In this document: positions 19,270 to 28,164 of the stretch, piece by piece
Position numbering within the stretch: the first letter of the stretch is position 1
Layout: every line of letters starts with the position of its first letter
From: Alphaproteobacteria bacterium
GTDB taxonomy: Bacteria > Pseudomonadota > Alphaproteobacteria > UBA6615
Length of the DNA: 64,000 nucleotides
Reading direction: 5' to 3'
Assembly (NCBI GenBank): GCA_039980135.1
Contig: JBDXCV010000003.1
Location: 310,001-374,000 of the forward strand
Program-made: the position numbers and the translations under genes
The notes under the pieces: generated by a model
What the model saw: the letters and a program-made list of their open reading frames with translations, nothing else
Told to the model about the DNA's origin: nothing
The model's database searches: none

Positions 19270-20004
19270 ATGCCCAAATCCTCGATCCGCCCGTCCCGGC
19301 GCGCACCCGCCGAAATGCGCAAGGTGCGCCTCAAACCCGGCGCCGCCAAATATGCGGAAGGGTCCTGCCTGGCAATGTTCGGCAACACCCATGTGCTCTG
19401 CGCCGCCAGCATCGAGGAGCGCGTGCCGCCCTGGATGCGCGGCAGCGGCGAGGGCTGGGTCACGGCGGAATACGGTATGCTGCCCCGCTCGACCCACACC
19501 CGCACGGGCCGCGAGGCCGCACGTGGCAAGCAATCCGGCCGCACCCAGGAAATCCAGCGCCTGATCGGACGCTCCCTGCGCGCGGTCACCGACATGGAGA
19601 TGCTCGGCGAACGCCAGATCAGGCTCGACTGCGACGTCCTGCAGGCCGACGGCGGGACCCGGACAGCCTCCATCACCGGCGCCTGTGTGGCACTGCACAT
19701 TGCCTGCCAGGGCCTGGTCAAGTCCGGCGCCATCGCCGAGAACCCGGTGCGCGAGCTTGTCGCCGCCGTGTCTTGCGGCCTGTATCAGGACACCGCCGTG
19801 CTCGATCTCGACTATCCGGAAGATTCCAATGCCCAGGCCGATTCCAACTTCGTGCTGACCGAGCGTGGCCAGATCGTCGAAATTCAGGGCACCGCCGAGG
19901 AGCGCCCCTTCTCGCGCGCGCAGTTCATCCGGCTGCTCGACCTGGCCCGAGACGGCACCGAGGAATTGTTCGCCCATCAACGCAAGGCCCTCGGAATCAA
20001 ATAG
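19270..20004 (+). CDS. rph: Ribonuclease PH
   Basis: Phosphorolytic 3'-5' exoribonuclease that trims tRNA 3' ends; 244 aa. Family blocks are [77 protein letters not shown], and [14 protein letters not shown] with phosphate-binding residues. The order hrcA< >rph-rdgB-hemW is widespread in alphaproteobacteria. It is followed 29 bp later by rdgB on the same strand. Confidence 0.98.
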   Translation: MPKSSIRPSRRAPAEMRKVRLKPGAAKYAEGSCLAMFGNTHVLCAASIEERVPPWMRGSGEGWVTAEYGMLPRSTHTRTGREAARGKQSGRTQEIQRLIGRSLRAVTDMEMLGERQIRLDCDVLQADGGTRTASITGACVALHIACQGLVKSGAIAENPVRELVAAVSCGLYQDTAVLDLDYPEDSNAQADSNFVLTERGQIVEIQGTAEERPFSRAQFIRLLDLARDGTEELFAHQRKALGIK

Positions 20005-20033
20005 GCGTTGTCCTAAAAAAAGGCCCGCGCATC

Positions 20034-20645
20034 ATGTCCCGTCGCTTCAATGACACCCGGCTGGTAATCGCCAGCCACAACGCCGGCAAGGTCCGTGAAA
20101 TCGCGGATCTGCTCAAGCCGTTCGAGGTGACGGTGCAGAGCGCCGGCGAACTTGGCCTTCCCGAACCCGAGGAGACCGGCAGCACCTTCGCGGAAAATGC
20201 CATCCTCAAGGCCCGCGCATCGGCCGACGGCAGCGGGCAAGCGGCATTGGCCGATGATTCCGGGTTTTCCGTCGCGGCGTTGGGGGGTGCCCCGGGCATC
20301 CATGCCGCCCGGTTTGCCGAGCGCGCGGACGGGGTGCGGGATTTCGACTGGGCCATGGAACAGCTGCACGAGGCGAGCGTTGACGCCGCCGACGATCTCG
20401 CCTGGTTTACCTGCGCGCTCGCACTGGCCTGGCCCGACGGGCATGTCGAGGTCTTCGAAGGCAGGGTCGACGGCAGCCTGACCTGGCCGCCGCGCGGCGA
20501 CCGGGGCTTCGGCTATGATCCGGTTTTCTTGCCGCAGGGCGCCACCGAGACCTTCGCCGAGATGGACCCGGACGCCAAACACGCGATATCGCACCGGGCG
20601 ATTGCTTTCCGCGCCCTTATCGACGCCTGCTTCGCACCGGCCTGA
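20034..20645 (+). CDS. rdgB: dITP/XTP pyrophosphatase (RdgB/Ham1)
   Basis: House-cleaning enzyme that hydrolyses dITP, ITP and XTP to monophosphates, preventing incorporation of deaminated purines; 203 aa. Landmarks are [14 protein letters not shown] (substrate phosphate loop), [38 protein letters not shown] and the C-terminal [14 protein letters not shown]. The ATG follows the rph stop by 29 bp and the TGA overlaps the hemW ATG (TGATG). The frame is open upstream inside rph, but family similarity begins at this ATG. Confidence 0.97.
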   Translation: MSRRFNDTRLVIASHNAGKVREIADLLKPFEVTVQSAGELGLPEPEETGSTFAENAILKARASADGSGQAALADDSGFSVAALGGAPGIHAARFAERADGVRDFDWAMEQLHEASVDAADDLAWFTCALALAWPDGHVEVFEGRVDGSLTWPPRGDRGFGYDPVFLPQGATETFAEMDPDAKHAISHRAIAFRALIDACFAPA

Positions 20646-21808
20646 TGAACGACAGCGCGGGTGATATTGCGCTTTATGTGCACTGGCCGTTCTGCCTCTC
20701 GCTCTGCCCCTATTGCGACTTCAACAGTCATGTCCGCGACACCATCGACCAGGGCGCATGGCGCGACGGGCTGCTGCGCGAGCTCGAACATTATGCCGCC
20801 CGCGTGCCGGGGCGACGGCTGACCAGCATATTCTTCGGGGGCGGCACGCCGTCCCTGATGCCGCCGGAGACGGCGCGCGCGGTCATCGCCCGGGCCCGGG
20901 AGCTGTTCGCGCCCGACCGGGACATCGAGATCACCCTGGAGGCCAACCCGACCTCCGCCGAACTGGCGTCTCTCGCCGGCTTCGCCGATGCCGGCGTCAA
21001 CCGCCTCAGCCTCGGGGTCCAGGCGCTGGACGACGCGGCCTTGTCCGCACTCGGCCGCACCCACGCGGTGGCCGATGCTCGCGCGGCGATCGCGAGCGCC
21101 GCCGACATCTTCGCGCGCTTCTCGTTCGACCTGATCTATGCCCGCCCGGGCCAGACGCCGGAGGGCTGGATGCGCGAGCTCGAGGGCGCATTGGCGCTCA
21201 CGCGCGGGCATATTTCGGTCTATCAGCTCACCATCGAGGCCGGGACCCCCTTCTTTCTTGCCCAGGCGCGCGGCGATCTGCAACTGCCCGACGAGGCCGA
21301 CGGCGCCATCATGTTCGAGCAGACCCAGGACGTGCTGGCCGCCGCGGGCCTGCCTTCCTATGAAATCTCGAACCATGCCGCGCCGGGCCAGGAATCGCGC
21401 CACAACCTCACATATTGGCACTACCGGGACTATCTCGGGGTAGGGCCTGGCGCCCATGGCCGCATCACAATCGACGGGGAAATTCGCGCCACCCGGCAAC
21501 ACCGCGCCCCGGAAATCTGGCTAAAACAGGTGCTCAAGGATGGCCATGCCACCCGGGAAAATGCGGTACTACCGCGTGATACCCGAATCGGCGAACTGGT
21601 GATGATGGGGCTGCGTCTGACGGCTGGCATCGACGCGGGTGAATTCGCCCAACGAATCGGCGCGCGCCCGGATGAAATCTTCGCCCCGGCGGCGGTCGAA
21701 CGCCTTGTCGGCGCTGGCTATCTGGACTGGCGCGATGACGGGTTCAACGCAACCCCGGCCGGGCGTCAGCGCCTGAATGCGGTCGTCGACGCGCTTCTGA
21801 ACTCGTGA
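20645..21808 (+). CDS. hemW: Radical SAM heme chaperone HemW
   Basis: HemN-like radical SAM protein, 387 aa; HemW proteins bind heme and are thought to insert it into respiratory enzymes rather than act as coproporphyrinogen dehydrogenase. The [4Fe-4S] motif CLSLCPYCDF (C-x3-C-x2-C) is near residue 18. FFGGGTPSLMPPE and LEANPT are conserved in the family. The C-terminal winged-helix-like region includes GPGAHGRI and MMGLRLTAGID. Coupled to rdgB by a TGATG overlap. Confidence 0.94.
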   Translation: MNDSAGDIALYVHWPFCLSLCPYCDFNSHVRDTIDQGAWRDGLLRELEHYAARVPGRRLTSIFFGGGTPSLMPPETARAVIARARELFAPDRDIEITLEANPTSAELASLAGFADAGVNRLSLGVQALDDAALSALGRTHAVADARAAIASAADIFARFSFDLIYARPGQTPEGWMRELEGALALTRGHISVYQLTIEAGTPFFLAQARGDLQLPDEADGAIMFEQTQDVLAAAGLPSYEISNHAAPGQESRHNLTYWHYRDYLGVGPGAHGRITIDGEIRATRQHRAPEIWLKQVLKDGHATRENAVLPRDTRIGELVMMGLRLTAGIDAGEFAQRIGARPDEIFAPAAVERLVGAGYLDWRDDGFNATPAGRQRLNAVVDALLNS

Positions 21809-21837
21809 ACCGCCCCGGCAGAAACCGTCGCTAACGC

Positions 21838-23217
21838 CTAGTTCGTAACCGGCGGTGCAAAGCTGGTCGGCGCCGGGTCGATCTCCTGCGGCGCGTCGCG
21901 GCGCACTTCCAGCACCGCCAGTCCACGCTCAACCGCGCCGTTGTCCCGCAGGCGGAAAATCCCGTCCACCCCGGCAAACCCGTCGGGGTTTTCCAGCCGC
22001 GCGCGCCCATAGGGCTCGGGCACATCGCCGCGCGCCAGCACGGCCGCCAGCGCCACACCGTCATAGGCCAGTGTCGACAATCGGTCCGGTTTGCGCCCGA
22101 ACAATTCGGCGAACCGCTCCACGAAACGCGCGCGCGCACCGGGCGGCGGCGCGGCAAACCAGGCGCCGAGCATCGCCGGCTCCTTGCCCAGCGCGGGGTC
22201 GTCCCAGACCCATGTGCCGAGCAGCTTGACCTGTTGCGGGTCCACATCGAAAAAGGCGAGCAGCGGGGCGATCTGGAGTACCTCCTCGCCCCCGGCCGGG
22301 AGCATCAGCGCCTCGAAGCCAACTTCGCCCAGGGTGTCGCGCGTCGACAGCCTTTCGAGCGCACGTTTCGAAAACGAATCGTCCCGCTCGGCGAGAAGTT
22401 GCCGCTCGGCCTTGAGCGCCTCGACCCGTTCGTCATAGCGCGCCAGAATCCGGACGGTCTCGGTCAGCGCCTCGACCCCACCGGGATAGAATGCGGTCGC
22501 CGCCACGCCGGCGCCGCGACGGGCCACAACGTCCGAGAGGATCCGCGACATGCGGCCCCCGAACCCGTCATCGGGCACCAGGGCCGCGAACTGACGCAAC
22601 CCGCGGCGCGTGGCAAAGGCGACAACCCGATCGATCTGAGCCTCGGGTGAAAATCCCGCCGCATAGACCCCGTTGCCGGCGATCAGCTGATCATTCGAGA
22701 ACGCGAACACGGGGATACCGGCCGGGCGGCTGACGCTCGATGTACCCGCAACCGCCTCCGAGAAAAGCGGGCCCAGCATCACGCGCGCGCCTTCGGCCTG
22801 GGCGCGCGCCGCAGCGGTGCGCGCGGTCTGGGCATTCCCGCCGGAATCGTATATTCGCAGCTCGAATTTCGGGACCGCAAAGTCGAACAGAGCCATCTGT
22901 GCGGCATCCGCAAGATCCCGGCCGATCGCCGCGGCCGGGCCGCTCAGGGGAATGATCAGCGCCGCACGCGTGATGTCGGGTGCCACTGCCGCCGGCGGCG
23001 GCGTCACCGGGACCGGCGTCACGTTCCGCGGCACGGCCGGCGCGGCGGCGGACGGCGCAGGTGCCGGCGTGGCTTCTTGCGTTTCGGCCGGTGGCGCCGC
23101 TACGTTGGATTGCGCGCACGCGGCCAGCAACAGGCCCGCCGCCGCGAATACGGCATACCGGCGAAAACCGGTAAAAAGAGGTGCGCGGGGGCGCAGAAGG
23201 ACAACCGGTCGTGGCAC
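21838..23217 (-). CDS. Penicillin-binding protein activator-like lipoprotein
   Basis: Lipoprotein with a periplasmic type I binding-protein fold (Peripla_BP_6), annotated in alphaproteobacteria as PBP activator (LpoA-like); 459 aa from GTG 23217. The signal peptide ends in the lipobox LLAAC, then comes a Pro/Ala linker (about 40-75) and the binding fold (AALIIPLSGPAAAIGRDLADAAQMALFD). The GTG is preferred over ATG 23238 because GAGGAAGG sits 7 bp before it. The divergent rsmI GTG (23211) is inside this reading frame, so the two genes overlap head to head. Lpo proteins activate peptidoglycan synthases; this role is inferred. Confidence 0.82.
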   Translation of the reverse strand: MPRPVVLLRPRAPLFTGFRRYAVFAAAGLLLAACAQSNVAAPPAETQEATPAPAPSAAAPAVPRNVTPVPVTPPPAAVAPDITRAALIIPLSGPAAAIGRDLADAAQMALFDFAVPKFELRIYDSGGNAQTARTAAARAQAEGARVMLGPLFSEAVAGTSSVSRPAGIPVFAFSNDQLIAGNGVYAAGFSPEAQIDRVVAFATRRGLRQFAALVPDDGFGGRMSRILSDVVARRGAGVAATAFYPGGVEALTETVRILARYDERVEALKAERQLLAERDDSFSKRALERLSTRDTLGEVGFEALMLPAGGEEVLQIAPLLAFFDVDPQQVKLLGTWVWDDPALGKEPAMLGAWFAAPPPGARARFVERFAELFGRKPDRLSTLAYDGVALAAVLARGDVPEPYGRARLENPDGFAGVDGIFRLRDNGAVERGLAVLEVRRDAPQEIDPAPTSFAPPVTN

Positions 23218-24149
23218 GAAAAATCCTTCCTCAAACATCCCAAACGGATTCAGACGCGCGCGAACCTAACCGCGCGGACCGGCATGGACAAGCGCCGGAT
23301 ACGGCGCGGGCCGCACCGGGCCTCCATCTTGTCGCCACGCCGATCGGAAATCTGGGCGATATTACGCTGCGGGCTCTCGATGTCCTCACGGGCGCGGACG
23401 CAATCATCTGTGAGGACACCCGCGTCACCCGCAAGCTGCTCTCCCGATATGCCATCGCTACCTCCGCCCTCGCCTACAATGATCACAACGCGCGGCGCGT
23501 GTTGCCGGGCCTGATGGAACGCCTGAAAAATGGCGATTCTCTGGCCCTCGTGACCGATGCCGGCACGCCGCTTGTTTCCGACCCGGGTTATCGGCTGGTC
23601 GCGGCCGCCATCGAGGCCGATATTCCGCTTCACACGCTGCCCGGGGCGAGCGCCGCGCTCGCCGGACTTGTCCTGTCGGGTCTGCCGACCGATGGCTTCT
23701 TCTTCGCCGGCTTCCCGCCCCCGCGCCAGGCCGCCCGGCGGCGGCGATACGCCGAGCTGGCCGCCGTCCCGGGAAGCCTCATCTTCTTCGAATCGGCAAA
23801 ACGCCTCACGGCGAGCCTGTCGGACCTGCACATCTCGCTCGGTGACCGCCCCGCCGCCATCGCGCGCGAGATCACGAAGCTGCACGAAGAAGTCCGACGC
23901 GGCACCCTGTCCGAACTCGCTGAACACTATGCACAAGCCGGCCCCCCGCGCGGCGAGATCGTCATCATTGTGGCCCCGCCCGTGGCGCAGAAAATCGATA
24001 CCGAAACCCTCCGCGCGGCCCTGACCGATGCGCTCGGCGAGGTCAGCCTGCGCGACGCCGTGGCCCGGGTCGCTGCCGACACCGGCCACCCGCGGCGGGA
24101 AATCTACCGCCTGGCGCTCGAAATCACCGGCGACGGGGCCGATCGTTGA
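23211..24149 (+). CDS. rsmI: 16S rRNA (cytidine-1402-2'-O)-methyltransferase
   Basis: Tetrapyrrole-methylase-fold enzyme methylating C1402 of 16S rRNA; 312 aa from GTG 23211. Core motifs are LHLVATPIGNLGDITLRAL, AIICEDTRVTRKLL, VTDAGTPLVSDPG, LPGASAALAGLVLSGLP and FFFAGFPP. There is no in-frame ATG before the conserved core, so a GTG start is needed; 23211 has AGAAGGA upstream and a 35-residue non-conserved leader. Overlaps the divergent lipoprotein gene at its start codon. Confidence 0.95.
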   Translation: MARKILPQTSQTDSDAREPNRADRHGQAPDTARAAPGLHLVATPIGNLGDITLRALDVLTGADAIICEDTRVTRKLLSRYAIATSALAYNDHNARRVLPGLMERLKNGDSLALVTDAGTPLVSDPGYRLVAAAIEADIPLHTLPGASAALAGLVLSGLPTDGFFFAGFPPPRQAARRRRYAELAAVPGSLIFFESAKRLTASLSDLHISLGDRPAAIAREITKLHEEVRRGTLSELAEHYAQAGPPRGEIVIIVAPPVAQKIDTETLRAALTDALGEVSLRDAVARVAADTGHPRREIYRLALEITGDGADR

Positions 24150-24159
24150 GCGCCCGGCC

Positions 24160-24528
24160 GTGACTGCAACAAACCACCGGCAGGCCGCCGAGCAACGCGG
24201 CCATCGCGCCGAACGCCGGGCCGCGCTTCTCCTGCGCCTCAAGGGATTCCGGTTGTTGGCGCGCCGCTACCGAAGCCCCGTCGGGGAGATCGACATCGTC
24301 GCGCGGCGCGCGCGGCTCTTGATTGCGGTCGAGGTCAAGGCGCGCAGCACCCTCGAGACCGCGGCCGATGCCATCGACAAGCGCCAGCGCGCCCGCATCG
24401 CGCGCGCGACCGACCATTTTCTTGCCGCAAACCCATCCTATTCTGATTTTCAAATTCGATTCGACGCGATTCTGGTCACACCCGGTAAACTGCCGCGCCA
24501 TATCCCCGACGCATGGCGAATCGAATAG
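24160..24528 (+). CDS. YraN/UPF0102 family endonuclease-fold protein
   Basis: 122-aa UPF0102 protein with a predicted Holliday-junction-resolvase-like nuclease fold. Motifs are AAEQRGHRAERRAALLL, FRLLARRYRSPVGEIDIVARR (catalytic-type E and D) and AVEVKARS (E-x-K). The family usually follows rsmI, as here (10-bp gap), and its biological role is unsettled. GTG 24160 is the only reasonable start; the frame upstream runs inside rsmI. Confidence 0.92.
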   Translation: MTATNHRQAAEQRGHRAERRAALLLRLKGFRLLARRYRSPVGEIDIVARRARLLIAVEVKARSTLETAADAIDKRQRARIARATDHFLAANPSYSDFQIRFDAILVTPGKLPRHIPDAWRIE

Positions 24529-24599
24529 TCTGTGGCCACGCGCCTGAAAACCTTCGCCCCGCAGCCGGCGCCCGAACAACCGGCGCCAAGGAGCTCGAC

Positions 24600-25295
24600 A
24601 TGTCGACAGACAATACCCGGACCCCCCGCACAGACCCGCGCGCGGGCCGATCGCAGAACGGCCATCTGGCTGTTGCACTCGTCGCGGGGCTTCTTGCGCT
24701 CGTCGCCTGCACCCCCGCCGGAGTTGTCGTCGGCGGGGCCGCATCGGCCGGCGTCGCCGCCTCCGAAGAGCGCGGGATCAAGGGCGCGGCGAATGACACG
24801 CTGATCCGGGTCAAGATCAACGAAGCCTGGGTGTCGGAGGATTTTGACACCTTCAAGCGGCTCGAATTGCAGATCTACGAAGGCCGGGTGCTCGTGTCCG
24901 GCCGCCTGCCGAACCAGGCTCAGGCCGACAAGGCGATCCGGGCGGCCTGGCAACCCGAGGGGGTGCGCGAGGTGATCAACGAGATCGAGATTGCCGAGGG
25001 CGGCGGCATCAAGGACTTCACCAACGACACGTTGATCAATGCGCGCCTTGACGCCGACCTGCTGTTCGACGGCGAAGTGAACTCCATCAACTATTCCACC
25101 CGCTCGATTGGCGGCACGGTCTATCTTCTCGGCGTCGCCCAGGACCGGGCCGAACTCGACCGGGTGTTTCGGATCGCGCGCGACATCCCGAATGTAAAAC
25201 GGGTGATCAGCCATGTGATCATGGTCGACGACCCGCGCCGCATCGCCTCTCCCGGCGGAACGTCGGAGAGCGGCAAGCCGGCCGCGAGCCAGTAG
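24600..25295 (+). CDS. BON-domain outer-membrane/periplasmic lipoprotein (OsmY/DolP-like)
   Basis: 231-aa protein with a long polar n-region and a hydrophobic segment (HLAVALVAGLLALVAC) ending in a lipobox-like LVAC at about residue 37. Two BON domains follow (about 60-130: NDTLIRVKINEAWV...; about 135-210: NDTLINARLDADLLFDGEVNSIN...). BON modules bind phospholipid; DolP-type proteins guard outer-membrane integrity. ATG 24600 has AAGGAG seven bases upstream, so it is preferred over an in-frame start at 24513. The unusually long n-region leaves lipidation somewhat uncertain. Confidence 0.85.
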   Translation: MSTDNTRTPRTDPRAGRSQNGHLAVALVAGLLALVACTPAGVVVGGAASAGVAASEERGIKGAANDTLIRVKINEAWVSEDFDTFKRLELQIYEGRVLVSGRLPNQAQADKAIRAAWQPEGVREVINEIEIAEGGGIKDFTNDTLINARLDADLLFDGEVNSINYSTRSIGGTVYLLGVAQDRAELDRVFRIARDIPNVKRVISHVIMVDDPRRIASPGGTSESGKPAASQ

Positions 25296-25303
25296 ACATC
25301 CCT

Positions 25304-26125
25304 GTGGCCGGCGACACGGACCGGTTGCTGCGCGGCCTCGCCGGCCTCGACGATGCCCGGATCGATCTTGCGGATGCAGCACTCGCCCTGGCCGCGCGGG
25401 AGCGGCCCGGCGTCTCGGCTGACCGTTACCGCGCGCACCTCGCCGAGGTTGCGGCAGCCGTGGAAAAAGAATGTGCGGACGACAGCCTCGCAGCGAGACT
25501 TAACGCCCTGACCGGTGTCCTGCACGAGCGTTTCGGCTACATCGGCGACGCCCAGTCCTATGACGATCTCCAGAACGCCAACCTGATGCGGGTCATCGAC
25601 CGGCGAAAGGGTCTGCCGATCGCTCTCGGAATCCTCTACATCCAAAGCGGGCGCGCCCTCGGCTGGGATATTTGCGGGCTGAACTTTCCCGGTCATTTCC
25701 TCGTCCGCCTCGACGACGGCCCTGCACGCCTGATCCTCGACCCCTTCGCCGGCGGCAAAGAGATCGACGCAGCCGGGCTGCGCGCCATGCTCAAATCGAC
25801 CCTCGGATCCGATGCCGAACTCAGCCCCGCACACTATGCGCCCGCCAGCAACCGGGACATTCTCATACGCCTGCAGAACAACCGGAAGATCCGCCTTCTC
25901 AAGGCGCAGCAGTTCACCGAAGCGCTGGCGGTCGTCGAGGACATGCTTCTCTTCGCCCCGGGCGAAGGGGCGCTCTGGCACGAGGCCGGATTGCTCAACA
26001 CTCATGTCGGCAATCTGCGCGCCGCCCTGATCGCCTTCGGGCATTGCCGCGACCTCACCGCCAATCCCGCCGACCGGGCCCGGGTCGACCAGCTCATCAG
26101 CGATATTCGTGGCCGCCTGAACTGA
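25304..26125 (+). CDS. SirB1-type transglutaminase-like / TPR protein
   Basis: 273-aa protein of the SirB1 family: an inactive-looking transglutaminase core followed by a TPR-like C-terminus. Visible blocks are [44 protein letters not shown] and [12 protein letters not shown]. The C-terminal helical repeats are [22 protein letters not shown] and [21 protein letters not shown] 25304 lies 9 bp after the BON-protein stop without a strong ribosome site, so coupling is probable. Function unknown. Confidence 0.8.
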   Translation: MAGDTDRLLRGLAGLDDARIDLADAALALAARERPGVSADRYRAHLAEVAAAVEKECADDSLAARLNALTGVLHERFGYIGDAQSYDDLQNANLMRVIDRRKGLPIALGILYIQSGRALGWDICGLNFPGHFLVRLDDGPARLILDPFAGGKEIDAAGLRAMLKSTLGSDAELSPAHYAPASNRDILIRLQNNRKIRLLKAQQFTEALAVVEDMLLFAPGEGALWHEAGLLNTHVGNLRAALIAFGHCRDLTANPADRARVDQLISDIRGRLN

Positions 26126-26225
26126 GCCGCCCGCAATGGCCGGCCCGGCGTTTGCCAAACGGGCGAAAACACTTAGATTAGCGGCGATCAGCCACCCGTA
26201 TTCATCTCGCCGGAGCGCGACCCCC

Positions 26226-27179
26226 ATGAGCCTAGCCGTAGCAATCCAGATGGATCCGATCGACGCCATCGATATCGAAGGCGATTCCACCTTCGCCCTG
26301 GCGCTCGAGGCCCAAACCCGCGGGCACGGCCTGTATCACTATTTGCCCGAGGATCTGTCCCTGCGCGACGGGCGCGCTGTCGCCAAGGCGCGGCCGCTCC
26401 TGGTACGCCGCGAGGCCGGTAACCATTTCAGCTTCGGCGCCGCCGAGACCCTCGATCTGGCCGGGGTCGATGTGGTCCTGATGCGCCAGGACCCGCCGTT
26501 CGACATGGCCTACATCACCGCCACCCACATCCTCGAGCATATCCACCCCCAGACCCTGGTGGTGAATGACCCGGTGTCGGTCCGCAACGCGCCGGAGAAG
26601 CTGTTCGTCACCCATTTCGACGGCGTCATGCCGCCGACCCTGATCACCTCGTCGCGCGAGGAGATCGCCGCGTTCCGCGCCGAGCACCAGGACATCATCG
26701 TCAAGCCGCTCTACGGCAATGGCGGCGCCGGGGTCTTCCACATCAAGCCCGACGACGAGAATCTGAACTCCCTGCTCGAGATGTTCGACGGCATCCATCG
26801 CGAACCGGTCATCATCCAACGCTACCTGCCCGAGGTGCGCCTGGGCGACAAGCGCATTATTCTGGTCGACGGCGAGGCCGTGGGCGCCATCAACAGGGTG
26901 CCTGCGGAGGGCGAGGCCCGGTCCAACATGCATGTCGGCGGCCGGGCCGAGAAGATCGGACTCACATCACGCGAGCAGGATATCTGCGCCGCCATCGGCC
27001 CCGCTCTGCGCGAGCAGGGGCTGATCTTCGTCGGCATCGACGTGATCGGCGACTACCTGACCGAAATCAACGTCACCTCGCCCACGGGTATCCAGGAAAT
27101 TGATCGGTTCGACGGGGTCAACCTGTCGGCCCTGATCTGGGACGCCATCGAGAAGCGCCGCATCGATATCGCGGACTGA
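26226..27179 (+). CDS. gshB: Glutathione synthetase
   Basis: ATP-grasp ligase joining gamma-glutamylcysteine and glycine; 317 aa. The N-terminus is [30 protein letters not shown], the ATP-grasp core includes [18 protein letters not shown], and the C-terminal block [25 protein letters not shown] carries the Mg2+-binding Glu and Asn. ATG 26226 matches family length; the frame is open 30 codons upstream without similarity. The gene is followed by REP palindromes and a bidirectional terminator. Confidence 0.98.
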   Translation: MSLAVAIQMDPIDAIDIEGDSTFALALEAQTRGHGLYHYLPEDLSLRDGRAVAKARPLLVRREAGNHFSFGAAETLDLAGVDVVLMRQDPPFDMAYITATHILEHIHPQTLVVNDPVSVRNAPEKLFVTHFDGVMPPTLITSSREEIAAFRAEHQDIIVKPLYGNGGAGVFHIKPDDENLNSLLEMFDGIHREPVIIQRYLPEVRLGDKRIILVDGEAVGAINRVPAEGEARSNMHVGGRAEKIGLTSREQDICAAIGPALREQGLIFVGIDVIGDYLTEINVTSPTGIQEIDRFDGVNLSALIWDAIEKRRIDIAD

Positions 27180-27221
27180 CAGGCGCAATCAGGAAACCAA
27201 ACGCCAGACGACCCAGCCAGA

Positions 27222-27310
27222 GATGGCCGGGTCGAGCCCCGGCATGACAATCGAGCAAGACGAAGCCGACAACATTAATCGTCATGCGCGGACTTGATCC
27301 GCGCATCTCG
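27222..27310. repeat. Inverted pair of REP-type palindromes
   Basis: The right element (27281-27310) has arms ATGCGCGGA (27284-27292) and TCCGCGCAT (27298-27306) around CTTGA. The left element (about 27222-27248) is the same family in opposite orientation with arms GGCCGGG / CCCCGGC. A third copy downstream of hslU (49998-50020) has arms ATGCCCGGA / TCCGGGCAT. The base change between copies occurs in both arms, preserving the stem. Typical REP/BIME-like intergenic repeats. Confidence 0.75.
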
Positions 27311-27353
27311 TTCGCTCCGGCACGGCCGGGTGGTTTGGCCACGAAAGTGAAAA

Positions 27354-27386
27354 GGCCTCATCCTGAGCGTGCCGCAGGACGAGGCC
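27354..27386. terminator. Bidirectional rho-independent terminator
   Basis: GGCCTCATCCTG (27354-27365) pairs with CAGGACGAGGCC (27375-27386) with one mismatch and a 9-base loop. AAAA precedes the stem and CTTATTGTT follows, giving U-rich tails on both strands. It lies between convergent gshB and the VOC gene and can serve both. Confidence 0.7.
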
Positions 27387-27440
27387 CTTATTGTTCATGC
27401 TCCGACGCGCCCGGCTTGGGGTGGGTCGGCGGTACGCCGG

Positions 27441-28046
27441 TCAGTTGACAGGGAACTCGCTCAGATCCGGCGGTACACCGTCGGGGCGCTTCAGCAGCAC
27501 CTCTTCGGGTTCACCCGCCGCGAGGCGCGCCGAGAGCTCATCGGGATCGAACTTGATGCCGATCGGATTGTCCGTGAACTCGCCCGAATCGAAATACTCG
27601 CCGAATTTTTCCTCGGGAATGTTGTCGACCTGCAGCTCGATCTGGTTCTTGTCCGGGTCGAAATAATACATCGACGTGGTCGGGCCATGGTTGATGCAGA
27701 ATTCCGGCGTGATGTCATGCTCGTCCTTCAGCCGCTTGTAGGTTGTCAGCAGATCGCCGAGATTCTCGTAGGTGAAGGCGACATGGTGCAGGCCGCAAAC
27801 ATTGTCCACATGCTCCTGCACGCCCGGCAGCGCCAGCACCGCAACCCGGTGATGCTCGGTATCGTAGGTCACGAAGCCAATCATCGGATTCTCGTACATG
27901 GCCTCGCCTTCCAGCACCTTCTTGTACCAGTCGAGGACCAGCTCGACGCGGCCCTCCTGAGTACGCAGCACCATATGCGCGAGTTTCGCTGGCGCAATCT
28001 TCCCGCGTTCCCGGGCCGTTTTCGGCATCTTCGCGACAGCGTTCAT
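27441..28046 (-). CDS. VOC-family (extradiol dioxygenase-like) metalloenzyme
   Basis: 201-aa vicinal-oxygen-chelate protein. Putative Fe/Mn ligands follow the 2-His-1-Glu pattern: H24 (KLAHMVL), H88 (GLHHVAF) and E137 (DKNQIELQ); INHGPTTSMYYFDPDKN is typical of biphenyl-diol/catechol 2,3-dioxygenases. The protein is shorter than two-module extradiol enzymes, so it resembles one catalytic module. ATG 28046 is preferred over 28052 because the CGGGGAG ribosome site is 6 bp before it. Divergent from an amidohydrolase with a dyad between, suggesting a shared aromatic pathway. Substrate unknown. Confidence 0.8.
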   Translation of the reverse strand: MNAVAKMPKTARERGKIAPAKLAHMVLRTQEGRVELVLDWYKKVLEGEAMYENPMIGFVTYDTEHHRVAVLALPGVQEHVDNVCGLHHVAFTYENLGDLLTTYKRLKDEHDITPEFCINHGPTTSMYYFDPDKNQIELQVDNIPEEKFGEYFDSGEFTDNPIGIKFDPDELSARLAAGEPEEVLLKRPDGVPPDLSEFPVN

Positions 28047-28126
28047 CTTCATCTCCCCGTTGGTGGCGTCTCATTGGCGAACGCACTTTCACGGGTATTG
28101 TTGCGCCGGAGGCGAAAAGATTCAAT

Positions 28127-28141
28127 CGTGATCGCATCACG
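28127..28141. promoter_or_regulatory. Operator-like dyad between VOC and amidohydrolase genes
   Basis: CGTGAT (28127-28132) and ATCACG (28136-28141) form a perfect inverted repeat with a 3-bp spacer. It is the only clear symmetry in the 118-bp divergent region, 24 bp upstream of the amidohydrolase ATG. Likely a regulator site for both genes. No regulator gene is adjacent. Confidence 0.4.
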
Positions 28142-28164
28142 TCAAACAGGGGGAGAATTCGATT

